From positions 62,001 through 126,000 of the forward strand of contig NZ_RKMB01000002.1 in NCBI RefSeq assembly GCF_003797765.1: 64,000 nucleotides of DNA, written 5' to 3'. Within the stretch, counting starts at the first letter, position 1. Each line of letters opens with the position of its first letter. This DNA is from Ramlibacter sp. WS9 (GTDB lineage: Bacteria; Pseudomonadota; Gammaproteobacteria; Burkholderiales; Burkholderiaceae_C). Shown here in pieces: positions 1 through 10,600 of this stretch. Made by a program: the position numbers and the translations under genes. The notes under the pieces were generated by a model, which made no database searches, was not told where the DNA came from, and was given only the letters and a program-made list of their open reading frames with translations.

Positions 1-567
1 GCGGTCGCCCTGCCCGCGGCCTACGCGTTCTCGCGTTACAGCTTCCTGGGCGACAAGCACGTGTTCTTCTGGCTGTTGACCAACCGCATGACGCCGCCCG
101 CTGTGTTCCTGCTGCCGTTCTTCCAGCTGTACACCACCGTTGGCCTGATGGACACGCACATCGCGGTGGCGCTGGCGCACCTGCTGTTCAACGTTCCGCT
201 TGCCGTGTGGATCCTGGAAGGCTTCATGAGCGGCATTCCGCGCGAGATCGACGAGACGGCGTACATCGACGGCTACTCCTTCCCGCGCTTCTTCGCCACC
301 ATCTTCCTCCCCCTGATCAAGGCCGGCGTGGGCGTGGCGGCGTTCTTCTGCTTCATGTTCAGCTGGGTCGAGCTGCTGCTGGCGCGCACGCTCACCAGCG
401 TCAACGCCAAGCCGATCGTCGCGACGATGACGCGCACGGTTTCCGCCTCGGGCATGGACTGGGCCACGCTCGCCGCCGCCGGCGTGCTGACCATCGTGCC
501 GGGAGCGATCGTCATCTGGTTCGTCCGCAACTACATCGCAAAAGGCTTTGCGATGGGTCGCGTCTAA
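1..567 (+). CDS. glpQ: Glycerol ABC transporter permease GlpQ-like, 5' end missing
   Basis: The reading frame is open from base 1, so the N-terminus lies outside the window and 188 residues are visible. It is a MalG-type inner-membrane permease of a carbohydrate ABC importer. The cytoplasmic EAA loop that docks on the ATPase is recognisable in PREIDETAYIDGYSFPRFF followed by LPLIKAG. Hydrophobic stretches flank it, and the protein ends IAKGFAMGRV. The next genes are a DUF2160 membrane protein and a 576-residue periplasmic receptor, which is the glpQ-glpU-glpV order of the rhizobial glycerol importer (glpSTPQUV). That assigns glycerol as the likely substrate. The family call is firm; the substrate rests on synteny and on the size of the receptor. 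Confidence 0.85.
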   Translation, partial: AVALPAAYAFSRYSFLGDKHVFFWLLTNRMTPPAVFLLPFFQLYTTVGLMDTHIAVALAHLLFNVPLAVWILEGFMSGIPREIDETAYIDGYSFPRFFATIFLPLIKAGVGVAAFFCFMFSWVELLLARTLTSVNAKPIVATMTRTVSASGMDWATLAAAGVLTIVPGAIVIWFVRNYIAKGFAMGRV

Positions 568-583
568 CTTCGAGGAAGCAATC

Positions 584-892
584 ATGTTCGACTGGATGGT
601 CTGGACGACACCGGTGACGGTGTTCTTCACTTGCATCGCGCTGATGCTGGCCGGCATGACCGTGTGGGAGCTCAAGTCACCCACCGTCATGCGCAAAGGG
701 TTCCTGCCGATCGCCACCACCCGCGGCGACCGGCTCTTCATCGGCCTGCTGACCGCGGGCTACATCAACCTGGCCTTCATCGGCCTGGCGGGCAAGTTCG
801 CCGCATGGTTCTCGCTGGAGCAGGAACCCAGCATCTGGATCAGTTTCGTTCTCTCGATGGCCGTGCTCGCACTCATCATGCGGCGCGGCTGA
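584..892 (+). CDS. glpU: DUF2160 small membrane protein (GlpU-like)
   Basis: A 102-residue protein starting MFDWMVWTTPVTVFF, with about three membrane segments (near residues 8-28, 50-72 and 80-98). The ATG follows a GAGGAAG ribosome site and begins 16 bases after the permease stop, so co-translation is likely. An in-frame ATG at 548 would lie inside the permease gene and has no ribosome site. DUF2160 proteins sit between permease and receptor genes in proteobacterial glycerol ABC transporter operons. Their biochemical role is not known to me; a transporter accessory function is inferred from position only. Confidence 0.82.
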   Translation: MFDWMVWTTPVTVFFTCIALMLAGMTVWELKSPTVMRKGFLPIATTRGDRLFIGLLTAGYINLAFIGLAGKFAAWFSLEQEPSIWISFVLSMAVLALIMRRG

Positions 893-938
893 GTTTTCGC
901 GTTTCCTTCACACCAACCAAGCAACCAGGAGAAGACAA

Positions 939-2669
<1,731 letters not shown>

Positions 2670-2688
2670 ACAGATAGGCGTCCAACGG

Positions 2689-2710
2689 CACCCCGTCGGG
2701 GGTGTTTCTT
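2689..2710 (+). terminator. Weak hairpin after glpV
   Basis: CACCCC pairs with GGGGTG across a short loop and is followed by TTTCTT. It lies 20 bases after the glpV stop and just before the much stronger hairpin at 2725. It may act as a first, leaky stop in a tandem pair. Confidence 0.4.
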
Positions 2711-2724
2711 ATTTCGTGGGGTTC

Positions 2725-2759
2725 AAGCCGTGTGGGCGCAAGCTCACACGGCTTTTTTT
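2725..2759 (+). terminator. Rho-independent terminator of the glycerol transporter operon
   Basis: A perfect 10-bp stem (AAGCCGTGTG with CACACGGCTT) around a 10-base loop runs directly into seven T residues. It lies between glpV and the converging GGDEF gene that ends at 2782. On the opposite strand the stem is followed by no clear T-run, so it works best for the plus strand. Confidence 0.85.
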
Positions 2760-2781
2760 CGCTTGGCGTGGGACCATGCGG

Positions 2782-4518
2782 TCACGCCGCTGTCTTGCCC
2801 AGTGTGTACACAGCTCGCTTGCTGTCTTCGGGCACGTCGGCGAGCAGTGCCTCCAGGCGCTCGATCACGCTCGCACCGCTCTCGTTGTCGTACGGCACCG
2901 TCACCTGCGCCACCCGCAGGTGCGCGACCCATTCCATTGGCTTGTTGTGCGAGGGCATGAGGCAACGGGCCACGATGCGCTGGCCGACGGTCTGCGCCTG
3001 GTCGGTCGAAAGCGGCCCCTCCACCAGCATGCCGAAAGTGTGCGCTCCCAGGCGCGCGACGGTGTCGATCTCGCGCGCACCGGCCAGCAACCGGCCCGCC
3101 ACGCTCATGGCGAGCTCGTTGGCCCACTGGCGGTCGAAGTCGCGCCGGATGCGCTCCGAGTTCGCGATTTCGAGTACCACCGCCACACTCGCGTAGCGCA
3201 GCCGCCTGGAACGGGCGATGGTGCGGTCCAGCCGCTCGCGGAACACATGCGCGTTCACCAGGCCCGTCCCCGGATCGATGCGGTCCAGGCCCTGCAGCCG
3301 CCGCCGGTGTTCGCGCCGGTCGTGGCTGCGCAGCATGAGGACGATCAGCAGCAGGGGCAGCTCGATGGCGATCGCCACCTGCATCAGGTGCAAGGTCCAG
3401 CCTCGCACCGGCGTGATGCCCCAGGTGCCTGCCAGCGGGAGAAAGACGCTGAAAGCCACCGGCAACAAGGCCCAGAGCATCCAGCGCGCATAGCGGTCGC
3501 CGTGCCGCGCGGCCCAGGACAGGACGAACACGCTCACCAGGCAAGCGAAGCCGATGGCTGGCACCATCAGGCGAAAGCGCATCGAGGGCTCGACCTCGGC
3601 GATGGCCACGGCCAGGCCTACGCCCGCGAGCGCCAGCGCAAGCAGCGCGTTGTGCAGCCGCGCAAAGCGGCTCGGCAATTCCACGGCCGATGAAAAGAAC
3701 CAGAGGAACGCGCTGGCGGCAAGGACCGGCAGTGTCAATGGCGCCAGGTCGTTCCACCAGGGCCACCGCGGCCACAGGAACAGCCCGCCGATCCCTGTGA
3801 CCGCCGCCTGCGCCAGCGCCATGGTGACCACGGCCAGCCCGTAGCGCGCATACATGCCGTCGCGCAGCACGACGCCGCTCAGCAGCGCGACCACAGCCGC
3901 CAGCGCGGCCAATCCGAAATACGCGCCCAGGAAAAAGGAATCGCGCTGCTCTTCGTTGCCGACGAACCCACGATCGACCAGTGTCATGGGCGCGCTGAAG
4001 CTGTGCGGGTTTTCGATGCGCAGCAGGAACTGGCGCGGGGCGTCACGCGCCGCCGCTACCGGCAGCAATGGATGCCGGTGCGGTACCGGCCACTGCGCCA
4101 CGGCGATGGTGTCGCCCGCGCTGGGCGTGGGAAGCGATGGCGCATCGACGGCGAACAGCGTCGCCCGGTTCAGGGCCGGGTACTGGATGCGCAAGAACCA
4201 GCCTTGTTCCTGGACCGTGGGCAGCACCGAAAAGCGGATCCAGAGCGCCTTGCCGGATTCGAGCGGGTAGATGGAATCGGCGTCGACCATGGACCAGGCG
4301 GCTTCGGGCAGGCTGGCAACCTCCTGCTGGCCGGCCGCGCCGCGTTGATCCACCCACGCCTGCGCACGGGACGCCAGGGAGATAGGTTGAGCACCCGCGT
4401 TGAGCGAGATGGGCGGCACTTCGGCCCGCGCGGGCACGGCCGCGCACATCGTCAACGCCCAGAGCAAAAGCAAGGCGCCCCGGAAAACCCACGAGTTGCC
4501 CATGTGTCCCAAACCCAT
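2782..4518 (-). CDS. 7TM-DISM receptor with degenerate GGDEF domain
   Basis: A 578-residue membrane signalling protein. Residues 1-32 are a signal peptide, about 45-185 form a periplasmic 7TMR-DISM extracellular region (ALWIRFSVL, LRIQYPALNRATLF), about 195-398 hold seven membrane segments, and about 408-575 form a GGDEF domain. Active diguanylate cyclases carry GG[D/E]EF. Here the aligned motif after VAR-L is GAHTF (residues 491-495), so metal and GTP binding should be lost. The domain opening RIDPGTGLVNAHVFRERLDR keeps the family's D.LTGL.N.R..F pattern only loosely. It probably does not make c-di-GMP but may act as a receptor or scaffold. The gene converges on the glycerol operon. An alternative ATG lies at 4503. 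Confidence 0.85.
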   Translation of the reverse strand: MGLGHMGNSWVFRGALLLLWALTMCAAVPARAEVPPISLNAGAQPISLASRAQAWVDQRGAAGQQEVASLPEAAWSMVDADSIYPLESGKALWIRFSVLPTVQEQGWFLRIQYPALNRATLFAVDAPSLPTPSAGDTIAVAQWPVPHRHPLLPVAAARDAPRQFLLRIENPHSFSAPMTLVDRGFVGNEEQRDSFFLGAYFGLAALAAVVALLSGVVLRDGMYARYGLAVVTMALAQAAVTGIGGLFLWPRWPWWNDLAPLTLPVLAASAFLWFFSSAVELPSRFARLHNALLALALAGVGLAVAIAEVEPSMRFRLMVPAIGFACLVSVFVLSWAARHGDRYARWMLWALLPVAFSVFLPLAGTWGITPVRGWTLHLMQVAIAIELPLLLIVLMLRSHDRREHRRRLQGLDRIDPGTGLVNAHVFRERLDRTIARSRRLRYASVAVVLEIANSERIRRDFDRQWANELAMSVAGRLLAGAREIDTVARLGAHTFGMLVEGPLSTDQAQTVGQRIVARCLMPSHNKPMEWVAHLRVAQVTVPYDNESGASVIERLEALLADVPEDSKRAVYTLGKTAA

Positions 4519-4699
4519 TCAGCCAAAAGACTTCCATTGTCATGGCAACGCCCCAACCGGGCTTATTTCACGGATTGCCAGCCCTCCTGGGCCCGCCCGC
4601 ACATCAGTGGCTTTGTCCTACAAGCACAATTCGTTGCTCCTAGTAGTGTTGTGTAGCCCGGCTGTAAGCGGGCGCTCCAGATGTACAGGAGAAGCGACA

Positions 4700-4948
4700 A
4701 TGGTTGAACGCGTGGTCGGCCCGATCGGGGGCTATTACATCGCCAGCTATGCCTGCGCCATGGGCGAGTTTGGCCGCCAGTTCCTGGGGTTCGCCAAAGT
4801 CTGCGCCGCCAAGCCGCAAGATTACTGGAAGGCCCAGGCGTTTGCGGAATGCAGCACCACCGAGTTGCTGGATTCCGCCGAAACCGCGCTGGAGTGCGCC
4901 GAGCGCGTGGCCCGCTCGCACATCGCGCAGATGAAGCCGGTGCGCTGA
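4700..4948 (+). CDS. Conserved small hypothetical protein, 82 residues
   Basis: Begins MVERVVGPIGGYYIASYACA after a clear AGGAGA ribosome site at 4686-4691. It is a short, soluble-looking, mostly helical protein with three cysteines and a charged C-terminus (IAQMKPVR). It has no signal peptide or long hydrophobic segment. I do not recognise a family. The gene sits alone: upstream is a 181-base divergent gap shared with the GGDEF gene, and downstream is a hairpin followed by the converging lrp-type gene. The good ribosome site and the clean stop at the hairpin argue that it is real. Confidence 0.6.
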   Translation: MVERVVGPIGGYYIASYACAMGEFGRQFLGFAKVCAAKPQDYWKAQAFAECSTTELLDSAETALECAERVARSHIAQMKPVR

Positions 4949-4971
4949 CTGCGCGGCCGTCAGCCGCGCAG
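4949..4971. terminator. Hairpin between converging genes, possible bidirectional terminator
   Basis: A perfect 9-bp stem (CTGCGCGGC with GCCGCGCAG) and a 5-base loop begins one base after the stop of the small plus-strand gene. The loop holds the TGA of the minus-strand Lrp gene. There is no T-run on either side, so termination strength is uncertain. Confidence 0.4.
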
Positions 4972-5439
4972 CGGCAGTCGCGTCGTGCTCTTCACTTCTT
5001 CCATCACCGCGTAAGTCCGCGTCTCGCGCACCCCCGGCAGCTGCCACAGCACCGTGCCCGCGAAGTCGCGGTAAGCCACCATGTCGGCCATGCGGGTCTT
5101 GAGCAGGTAGTCGAAACCACCGGCCACCATGTGGCATTCGGCGATCTCGTCGTGCACCTGCACCGCCGCCTTGAACGCCTCGAACACGTTGGGTGTGGTG
5201 CGATCGAGCAGCACTTCGACGAAGACCATCATCCCCGCGCCCAGCTTCATGGGGTTGAGCCGCGCCTCGTAGCCCAGGATGTAGCCGTCGCGCGTGAGCC
5301 TTTGCACCCGCGCCAGCACCGCCGTGGGCGACAGCGTCACCGCTTCGGCGAGCTTGAGGTTGGAGATGCGGCCGTCCTGCTGCAGGACGTTCAGTATCTT
5401 GAGGTCGATGCGGTCGATGTCCAGCCCGGTTTCGCTCAT
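4960..5439 (-). CDS. Lrp/AsnC family transcriptional regulator (PutR-like)
   Basis: A 159-residue regulator. The N-terminal helix-turn-helix (about residues 5-60: IDLKILNVLQQDGRISNLKL, then SPTAVLARVQRL) is followed by the RAM ligand-binding domain (about 70-155), including GGFDYLLKTR. The chosen ATG gives MSETGLDIDRID; a GTG six bases upstream is possible. Lrp-type regulators of this size often sit beside putA in alpha- and betaproteobacteria and activate it in response to proline. Here putA is only 2.2 kb away, separated by a cupin gene and a HipBA module. PutA in this window lacks the DNA-binding domain of enterobacterial PutA, so a separate regulator is needed. That this protein is it is inference. 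Confidence 0.86.
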   Translation of the reverse strand: MSETGLDIDRIDLKILNVLQQDGRISNLKLAEAVTLSPTAVLARVQRLTRDGYILGYEARLNPMKLGAGMMVFVEVLLDRTTPNVFEAFKAAVQVHDEIAECHMVAGGFDYLLKTRMADMVAYRDFAGTVLWQLPGVRETRTYAVMEEVKSTTRLPLRG

Positions 5440-5465
5440 GGTCACGGGGGCGGTGCGTTGTCCGC

Positions 5466-5825
5466 CTAGGCGCGCCCGTAGCTGTCGGCGAGCCGGGTGA
5501 TGTCGTCCTCACCCAGGTAGTCGCCGATCTGGACTTCGACGATCTCCAGCGCCTCGCGGGTTCGGTTCTCCAGGCGATGCACTTCGTTTTTCGCGATCTG
5601 GCAGTGCTGGCCCGTGCCCATGTCGCGTTCGCTCTCGCCGATGACCACGCGGGCGGTGCCCATGGTCACGACCCAGTGCTCTTCGCGTTGCCGGTGTTTT
5701 TGCAGGCTGAGCTTGTGACCCGGCAGCACGTGGATGCGCTTGATCTTGCTGCCCGGCGTCTCACCGATGACCTCGTACCAGCCCCAGGGCCGGTCCTCTC
5801 GCGTATGGATGGGTGTTGGGTTCAT
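5466..5825 (-). CDS. Cupin of the mannose-6-phosphate isomerase type II family
   Basis: A 119-residue single-domain cupin. It matches the C-terminal isomerase half of bifunctional mannose-1-phosphate guanylyltransferase/isomerase enzymes: RPWGWYEVI, IHVLPGHKLSLQKHRQREEH, and EVHRLENRTREALEIVEVQIG. The metal-site histidines in the KHRQREEHW and EVHRLEN stretches are present. As a stand-alone gene with no mannose pathway neighbours, its substrate is unclear. It may isomerise a sugar phosphate or simply bind one. It ends 27 bases before the lrp-type gene on the same strand, so the two may be co-transcribed. Confidence 0.82.
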   Translation of the reverse strand: MNPTPIHTREDRPWGWYEVIGETPGSKIKRIHVLPGHKLSLQKHRQREEHWVVTMGTARVVIGESERDMGTGQHCQIAKNEVHRLENRTREALEIVEVQIGDYLGEDDITRLADSYGRA

Positions 5826-5841
5826 GGCGTCGGATTGTCAC

Positions 5842-7086
5842 TCATCCGCCGCGGTTGTATTCCGCTCTCTGCAGTCGCAGTGCGTCACGGTCGATGAAGC
5901 GCGCCAGGTAGTCGATGTCGTCGTCCTTCACGCCGGCGGCGGCGAAGGCCTGCTTCCAGCCGTCGACTGCTCCGCACACCTCGCGCACGACGGCACGGGC
6001 CGCCGCCGTCCGAAGCCCGAACTGGGCGGCGGAACTCATGGCGTTGGCGAGCGTGGACTCGGCGCCGTGTTGGCCGACCGCGAGTTGCTGGTAGCCTAGG
6101 CCCTGCGCCGCCGGCACGACGTCGAAAGCCGGCGACAGCAAGTAGCGCCCGTCGGCCTGGCGCAGGAGCGCGTGGTTCTTCTCGTGGTCATCCGTGTTGT
6201 CCATGAGGATATTGAAGACCATGCGGCGGAACAGTTGCTGCTGCTGCTCGGCAATGCGATCGGCAGGCGCCATCCGCCGCAGAAGCTGGGCGAGTTCCGG
6301 ATAACCCAGCTCTTCACCGGCGGCTTTGAGCAGGACGTTAGCTGAAACGGCATGAAGCCGGGCGCCTTCCGCTCGGTCGAAGCGTTCGACCGCGACCACG
6401 TGTCCGCGACCGTGGTTGTGGCCCAGCTTGATGGCCCGCGTCGGTGCGACATCGATGCCGCAGACGGCCGCCAGGCGCATGGTGGCATGTTCGACCAGCG
6501 GCTCGTCGTACTCGGTCACCTCGGGGAACTTCACGATCCATTGCCGCCCATCCATTTGCAACAGCGACTTCGGGCGCGCACCGCCGAGCGAGCCTCCGGG
6601 ACGCACCAGGCGCCGCTGGCGTTCAGGCACAGGCTCGTTCGCGAGCACCATGCGCACCGCTTCGGCCATGGGCTCGAGCTGGTGGAACTCGGGAACTGGC
6701 CCCGGCGTCCAGGGCACGTACGCGTCGCCGCGCGAGCTGACGCCCAACGCGCCGGAACGATCGTCGCCGGCAAACAGCAGGAACTCCAGAATGGACAGGC
6801 GAGGCGTCATCTCGAACTTGCGGATGACACGTTCACCCCACCGATCGGTCCGGGCGTCGTCCACCGCGCCGGCGGCCCGGTCCTTCTCGGCGGGGATGAA
6901 GAGGCCGTCGCGCAGCGGCAAGTCGTCACTCAACGCAAATCCAGCGGCCAGCCAGTGGTCGGCGTACCGCAAAGCCACCGCACGCCCACCGAGGGCCAGG
7001 CTGAGCTGCCCCACCGGCTCGGGCCGCTGCGGGTCACCCAGCCACCACAACGACAAGGAGTCCTGGGGTTGGTACGGCTCAAGCAT
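5842..7086 (-). CDS. hipA: HipA-family kinase toxin, module 1
   Basis: A 414-residue HipA-type serine/threonine kinase. The glycine-rich loop is GGSLGGARPKSLLQ (about 164-177), the ATP-binding lysine lies in WIVKFP (K186), the catalytic motif is NTDDHEKNHALL (D300, N304), and the metal aspartate is in SPAFDVVPA (D322). All key residues are present, so it should be active. HipA phosphorylates a translation factor in Escherichia coli (GltX); the target here is unknown. It overlaps its antitoxin gene by 8 bases. A close paralogue lies at 30651-31958 with the same block order, including LRYADxW, DARxDRWGERVI and EFLxFAGDDR. The module sits between an Lrp/cupin pair and putA. Confidence 0.9.
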   Translation of the reverse strand: MLEPYQPQDSLSLWWLGDPQRPEPVGQLSLALGGRAVALRYADHWLAAGFALSDDLPLRDGLFIPAEKDRAAGAVDDARTDRWGERVIRKFEMTPRLSILEFLLFAGDDRSGALGVSSRGDAYVPWTPGPVPEFHQLEPMAEAVRMVLANEPVPERQRRLVRPGGSLGGARPKSLLQMDGRQWIVKFPEVTEYDEPLVEHATMRLAAVCGIDVAPTRAIKLGHNHGRGHVVAVERFDRAEGARLHAVSANVLLKAAGEELGYPELAQLLRRMAPADRIAEQQQQLFRRMVFNILMDNTDDHEKNHALLRQADGRYLLSPAFDVVPAAQGLGYQQLAVGQHGAESTLANAMSSAAQFGLRTAAARAVVREVCGAVDGWKQAFAAAGVKDDDIDYLARFIDRDALRLQRAEYNRGG

Positions 7087-7411
7087 CGGCTTTCCCCCTT
7101 CGATGCCGCGCGCGGGCCGAACTCACCTCGTTCTCCAACGCTTCGATGTCATTGGCTGGATCCGCCAGTTGGCCCAGGGCCTGCTGGCGGTTGATGAGCC
7201 AGAGCGCGGTGACATACACACCCATCGAGACCGTTGGATCGCCTTTTTCAAGCTTCATCAAGGTGGGCACAGAGATGTTGAGCCGTTGGGCCCAGCCCTT
7301 GAGTGGCTCCTTGCGCCGCTTGCGGGCAGTGGCCAAGTCACCGCCGAGCTTGCGCAGCGCCGCAGCGGCGGAGGACGGAAGGGAATCAAGTGCGGGCGAC
7401 AGTTGTGGCAC
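7079..7411 (-). CDS. hipB: HipB-like XRE antitoxin, module 1
   Basis: A 110-residue protein with a Cro/C1-type helix-turn-helix (about residues 20-75: LGGDLATARKRRKEPLKGWA, then LNISVPTLMKLEKGDP). The C-terminal tail is basic and probably disordered (SSARARHRRGKADA). The start is GTG. There is no ribosome site upstream; instead a -10-like box ends 6 bases before it, which points to a leaderless message. The product should neutralise the HipA encoded next and repress the shared promoter. It is clearly homologous to the HipB at 31955-32329 (both have SVPTLMKLE.GDP and the following ALWLI). Confidence 0.86.
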   Translation of the reverse strand: MPQLSPALDSLPSSAAAALRKLGGDLATARKRRKEPLKGWAQRLNISVPTLMKLEKGDPTVSMGVYVTALWLINRQQALGQLADPANDIEALENEVSSARARHRRGKADA

Positions 7412-7633
7412 ACGTATAGTTTAATTTATTCGAGAAAATGTTCAATAATACTTTCACTATTCGGCCTTGTATTGCTCTGCGAGTCGTTAGGGTGTTTCCG
7501 AACTAGGCATTTGATAATCACCTAGCGATCCAATCTTTCTGGTTAGTTTCTCTAATTTATCTAAGTTAATTGGCGAAAAACTCACCAAATATTGGAAGAA
7601 CATAGCGGAATTGTCCACACGAGATGACCCGCC
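7412..7633. other. AT-rich gap between hipB and putA
   Basis: This 222-base stretch is strikingly AT-rich against GC-rich surroundings, with runs such as TTTAATTTATT and TCTCTAATTTATCTAAGTT. It must hold the promoters of both hipBA (leftward) and putA (rightward). The composition break suggests that the hipBA module came in by transfer. No reading frame of note is visible. Confidence 0.5.
7418..7445 (-). promoter_or_regulatory. Putative leaderless promoter of hipBA module 1
   Basis: Read on the minus strand, TTGAAC (7445-7440) is followed after 16 bases by TAAACT (7423-7418). Only six bases then precede the GTG of hipB. The expected transcription start falls on the start codon itself, and no Shine-Dalgarno sequence is present. 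I did not find a convincing palindrome here, unlike the other two modules. Confidence 0.45.
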
Positions 7634-10600
7634 ATGCAACGCTTGCCCTTCCCCTACCGGCCCGAATCCGACGTCGTCGGCCACCGTCTTCAATCACTGA
7701 GCGGAAATGGCCCCCACGCTTCGCTGCCCCCCGAGGGGGCCGTCGCCGCCTTGGGGCGGCCCAGCGGCGGCGGCCTCGATTGGGCCGCCGCCGCCAGCGT
7801 CGCCCAGCCCTGGGTGCAGGCGGTGCGCAAACACCCTCCGCCGTTCTGGGCGATGGAAAGCCTGCTGAAGGAATACCCCATCTCCAGCGCCGAGGGCTTG
7901 GCCTTGATGCGGCTCGCCGAAGCACTTTTGCGCGTGCCCGACGCCGAAACGGCGATCGCACTCACGGCCGATCAATTGGGTCGCGCCGATTTCGAAGGTT
8001 CGGCCGACAGCGCGCTGGCACGGTTGTCGAGTGCGGCGCTTTCGATGTCCAAGAGGTTCCTGCCCGATGCCGAGCGCGAGAGCGGCCTGTTCGGCAAGCT
8101 CGGCGCCAAGACCGTCGTCGCGGCGACGCTGCGCGCGGTGCAACTGCTGGGGCGCCAGTTCGTACTGGGCCAGGACATTGCCGAGGCGATGCGGGAGGCG
8201 GATGGCGCACGCAAGCACACCGCGAACCTGCGTTTCTCGTATGACATGCTGGGCGAAGGCGCGCGCACCGAACGCGATGCGCTGCGCTACCTGGAAAGCT
8301 ATCGCAACGCCATCGAGAAGATTGCCAAGCGCGCCCGCGCCGAGGGCCCGGTCGAAGCCAACGACGGCATTTCGATCAAGCTGAGCGCGCTGCACCCGCG
8401 CTACGAAGACGCGCAGCGCGAGCGCGTGCTGGCGGAGCTGGTGCCGCGCGTGTGGAGCCTCTGCGAACTGGCTGCCCGCGCCAACATCAACCTCACCATC
8501 GACGCCGAGGAAGTGGACCGCCTGGAGCTCTCGCTCGAAGTGTTCGAGGCCCTCGCGGCGCAGGTCGCGACTCACCATCGCCAGTGGCAGGGTTTTGGCC
8601 TGGCGCTGCAGTCGTACCAGACTCGCGCGCTGGAGCTGATCGAGCATGTCGCCGGCGTCGCACGCCGCTACGGCCTGCGCTTCATGTGCCGCCTGGTCAA
8701 GGGCGCGTACTGGGACGCGGAGATCAAGCGCGCGCAGGAGATGGGCCTGCCGCACTACCCGGTGTTCACGCACAAGCACCACACCGACATCTCGTACCTG
8801 GCCTGCGCGCGCGCGTTGCTGGAAGCGCAGGACGTGATCTACCCGCAGTTCGCCACGCACAACGCCGGCACCATTGCGGCGATCCTGCAGATGGCCGCAC
8901 GCACTTCCTCCAAGTTCGAGCTGCAAAGACTGCACGGCATGGGCGAAGGAATCTATCGCGAGGTGCTGAAGAACCCGCTGATCGCCTGCCGCGTCTATGC
9001 GCCGGTGGGCCAGCATCGCGACCTGCTCGCCTACCTGGTGCGGCGTCTTCTGGAGAACGGCGCCAACTCCTCCTTCGTGCACCAGCTGGCCGACGAGTCG
9101 GTGGGCATGGACCAGTTGCTGGTGTCGCCGCTGCGGCTGCAGGCCGTATCGTCCCTGCCGCTGCCGCCTGACCTGTTCGGCACCGCGCGCAAGAACAGCA
9201 TGGGTCTGGACCTCACGGTGGAAAGCATGCGCGCGCCTTTGCTCGCGGCCTACCAGACGGTGCAAGTCACGGCCATTCCGATGTTCGATCCGCAACGTGT
9301 GGCCGCCGCGGTGAAGCGCTCTTCTGCCGCGTACCCCGCGTGGCGCGCGACGCCGGTAGCCGTTCGCGCCGCGATCTTGCGCCGCGCCGCCGACGCAATG
9401 GAAGCCCAGATGCCCAACCTCTGCGCGCTGCTGGTCAAGGAAGCGTTCAAGACCTGGGGCGATTGCGTGGCCGAAGTGCGCGAGGCGGTGGACTTCTTGC
9501 GCTACTACGCCAACGAGGCTGAGCGCATCATGCAGCCGGTCACTTTGCCGGGACCGACAGGCGAAAGCAACGAGTTGCGCCTCACGGCGCGCGGCCCGTG
9601 GGTGTGCATCAGCCCCTGGAACTTCCCGCTCGCGATTTTTGCGGGCCAGGTCGCGGCCGCGCTGGCCACCGGCAACACGGTGTTGGCCAAGCCGGCGGAA
9701 CAGACACCGGCGATCGCGATGGAAGCCGTCAAGCTGCTGCATGCCGCGGGCGTGCCCCACGATGCGCTGCAACTGCTGCACGGCCCTGGCGAGACCGTGG
9801 GCGCGGCGCTGGTGGTCGAGCCCGGCATCGCGGGCGTGGTGTTCACCGGCTCGACGCAAGTGGCGAAGATCATCAACCGCGGACTGGCGGCCAAGGACGG
9901 CCCCATCGTGCCGCTGATCGCCGAGACCGGCGGCATCAACGCGATGGTGGTCGACTCCACGGCGTTGCCGGAGCAGGTCGCCGACGCCGTGGTGCAAAGC
10001 GCTTTCCGCTCCGCGGGGCAACGCTGTTCCGCGCTGCGCCTCTTGTGCGTGCACGAAGGCATCGCCGACGGTGTGATCGAGATGATCCAGGGCGCGGCGC
10101 GCGAGCAGGTGACGGGGGATCCGGCGCTGCTTTCCACGGATGTAGGGCCGGTGATTGATCAGGAGGCTTATGAAGGAATCCACAAGCACATCGAGTGTCT
10201 GCGCACGACGGCCAAAGACCTCTGTCATGCCCGCGATGACACCCCGACTGACATTCGACACCTCATCCCGCCCCAAGCCTTCGAAGTCAAATCCATCGCC
10301 GACGTGAAGCAGGAGATCTTCGGCCCGGTACTGCACATCGTCCGCTGGCGCGGCGACCCGCAGGCCGTGATCGACCAGATCAACGCGCTCGGTTACGGCC
10401 TCACGCTCGGCATCCAGACCCGCATCGACAGCCGCGCGCTGGCGATGGCTGCGCGTGCGCACGTCGGCAACTGCTACGTCAACCGCAACATGATCGGCGC
10501 CGTGGTCGGCGTCCAGCCGTTCGGCGGCGAGGGCCTGTCGGGAACCGGCCCCAAGGCCGGCGGGCCGCACTATCTCTACCGCTTCTGCGCCGAACAGACG

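Noticed and set aside
548-583. Longer N-terminus for the DUF2160 protein
   Set aside because: The extra 12 codons lie in the permease gene and lack a ribosome site, while ATG 584 follows GAGGAAG.
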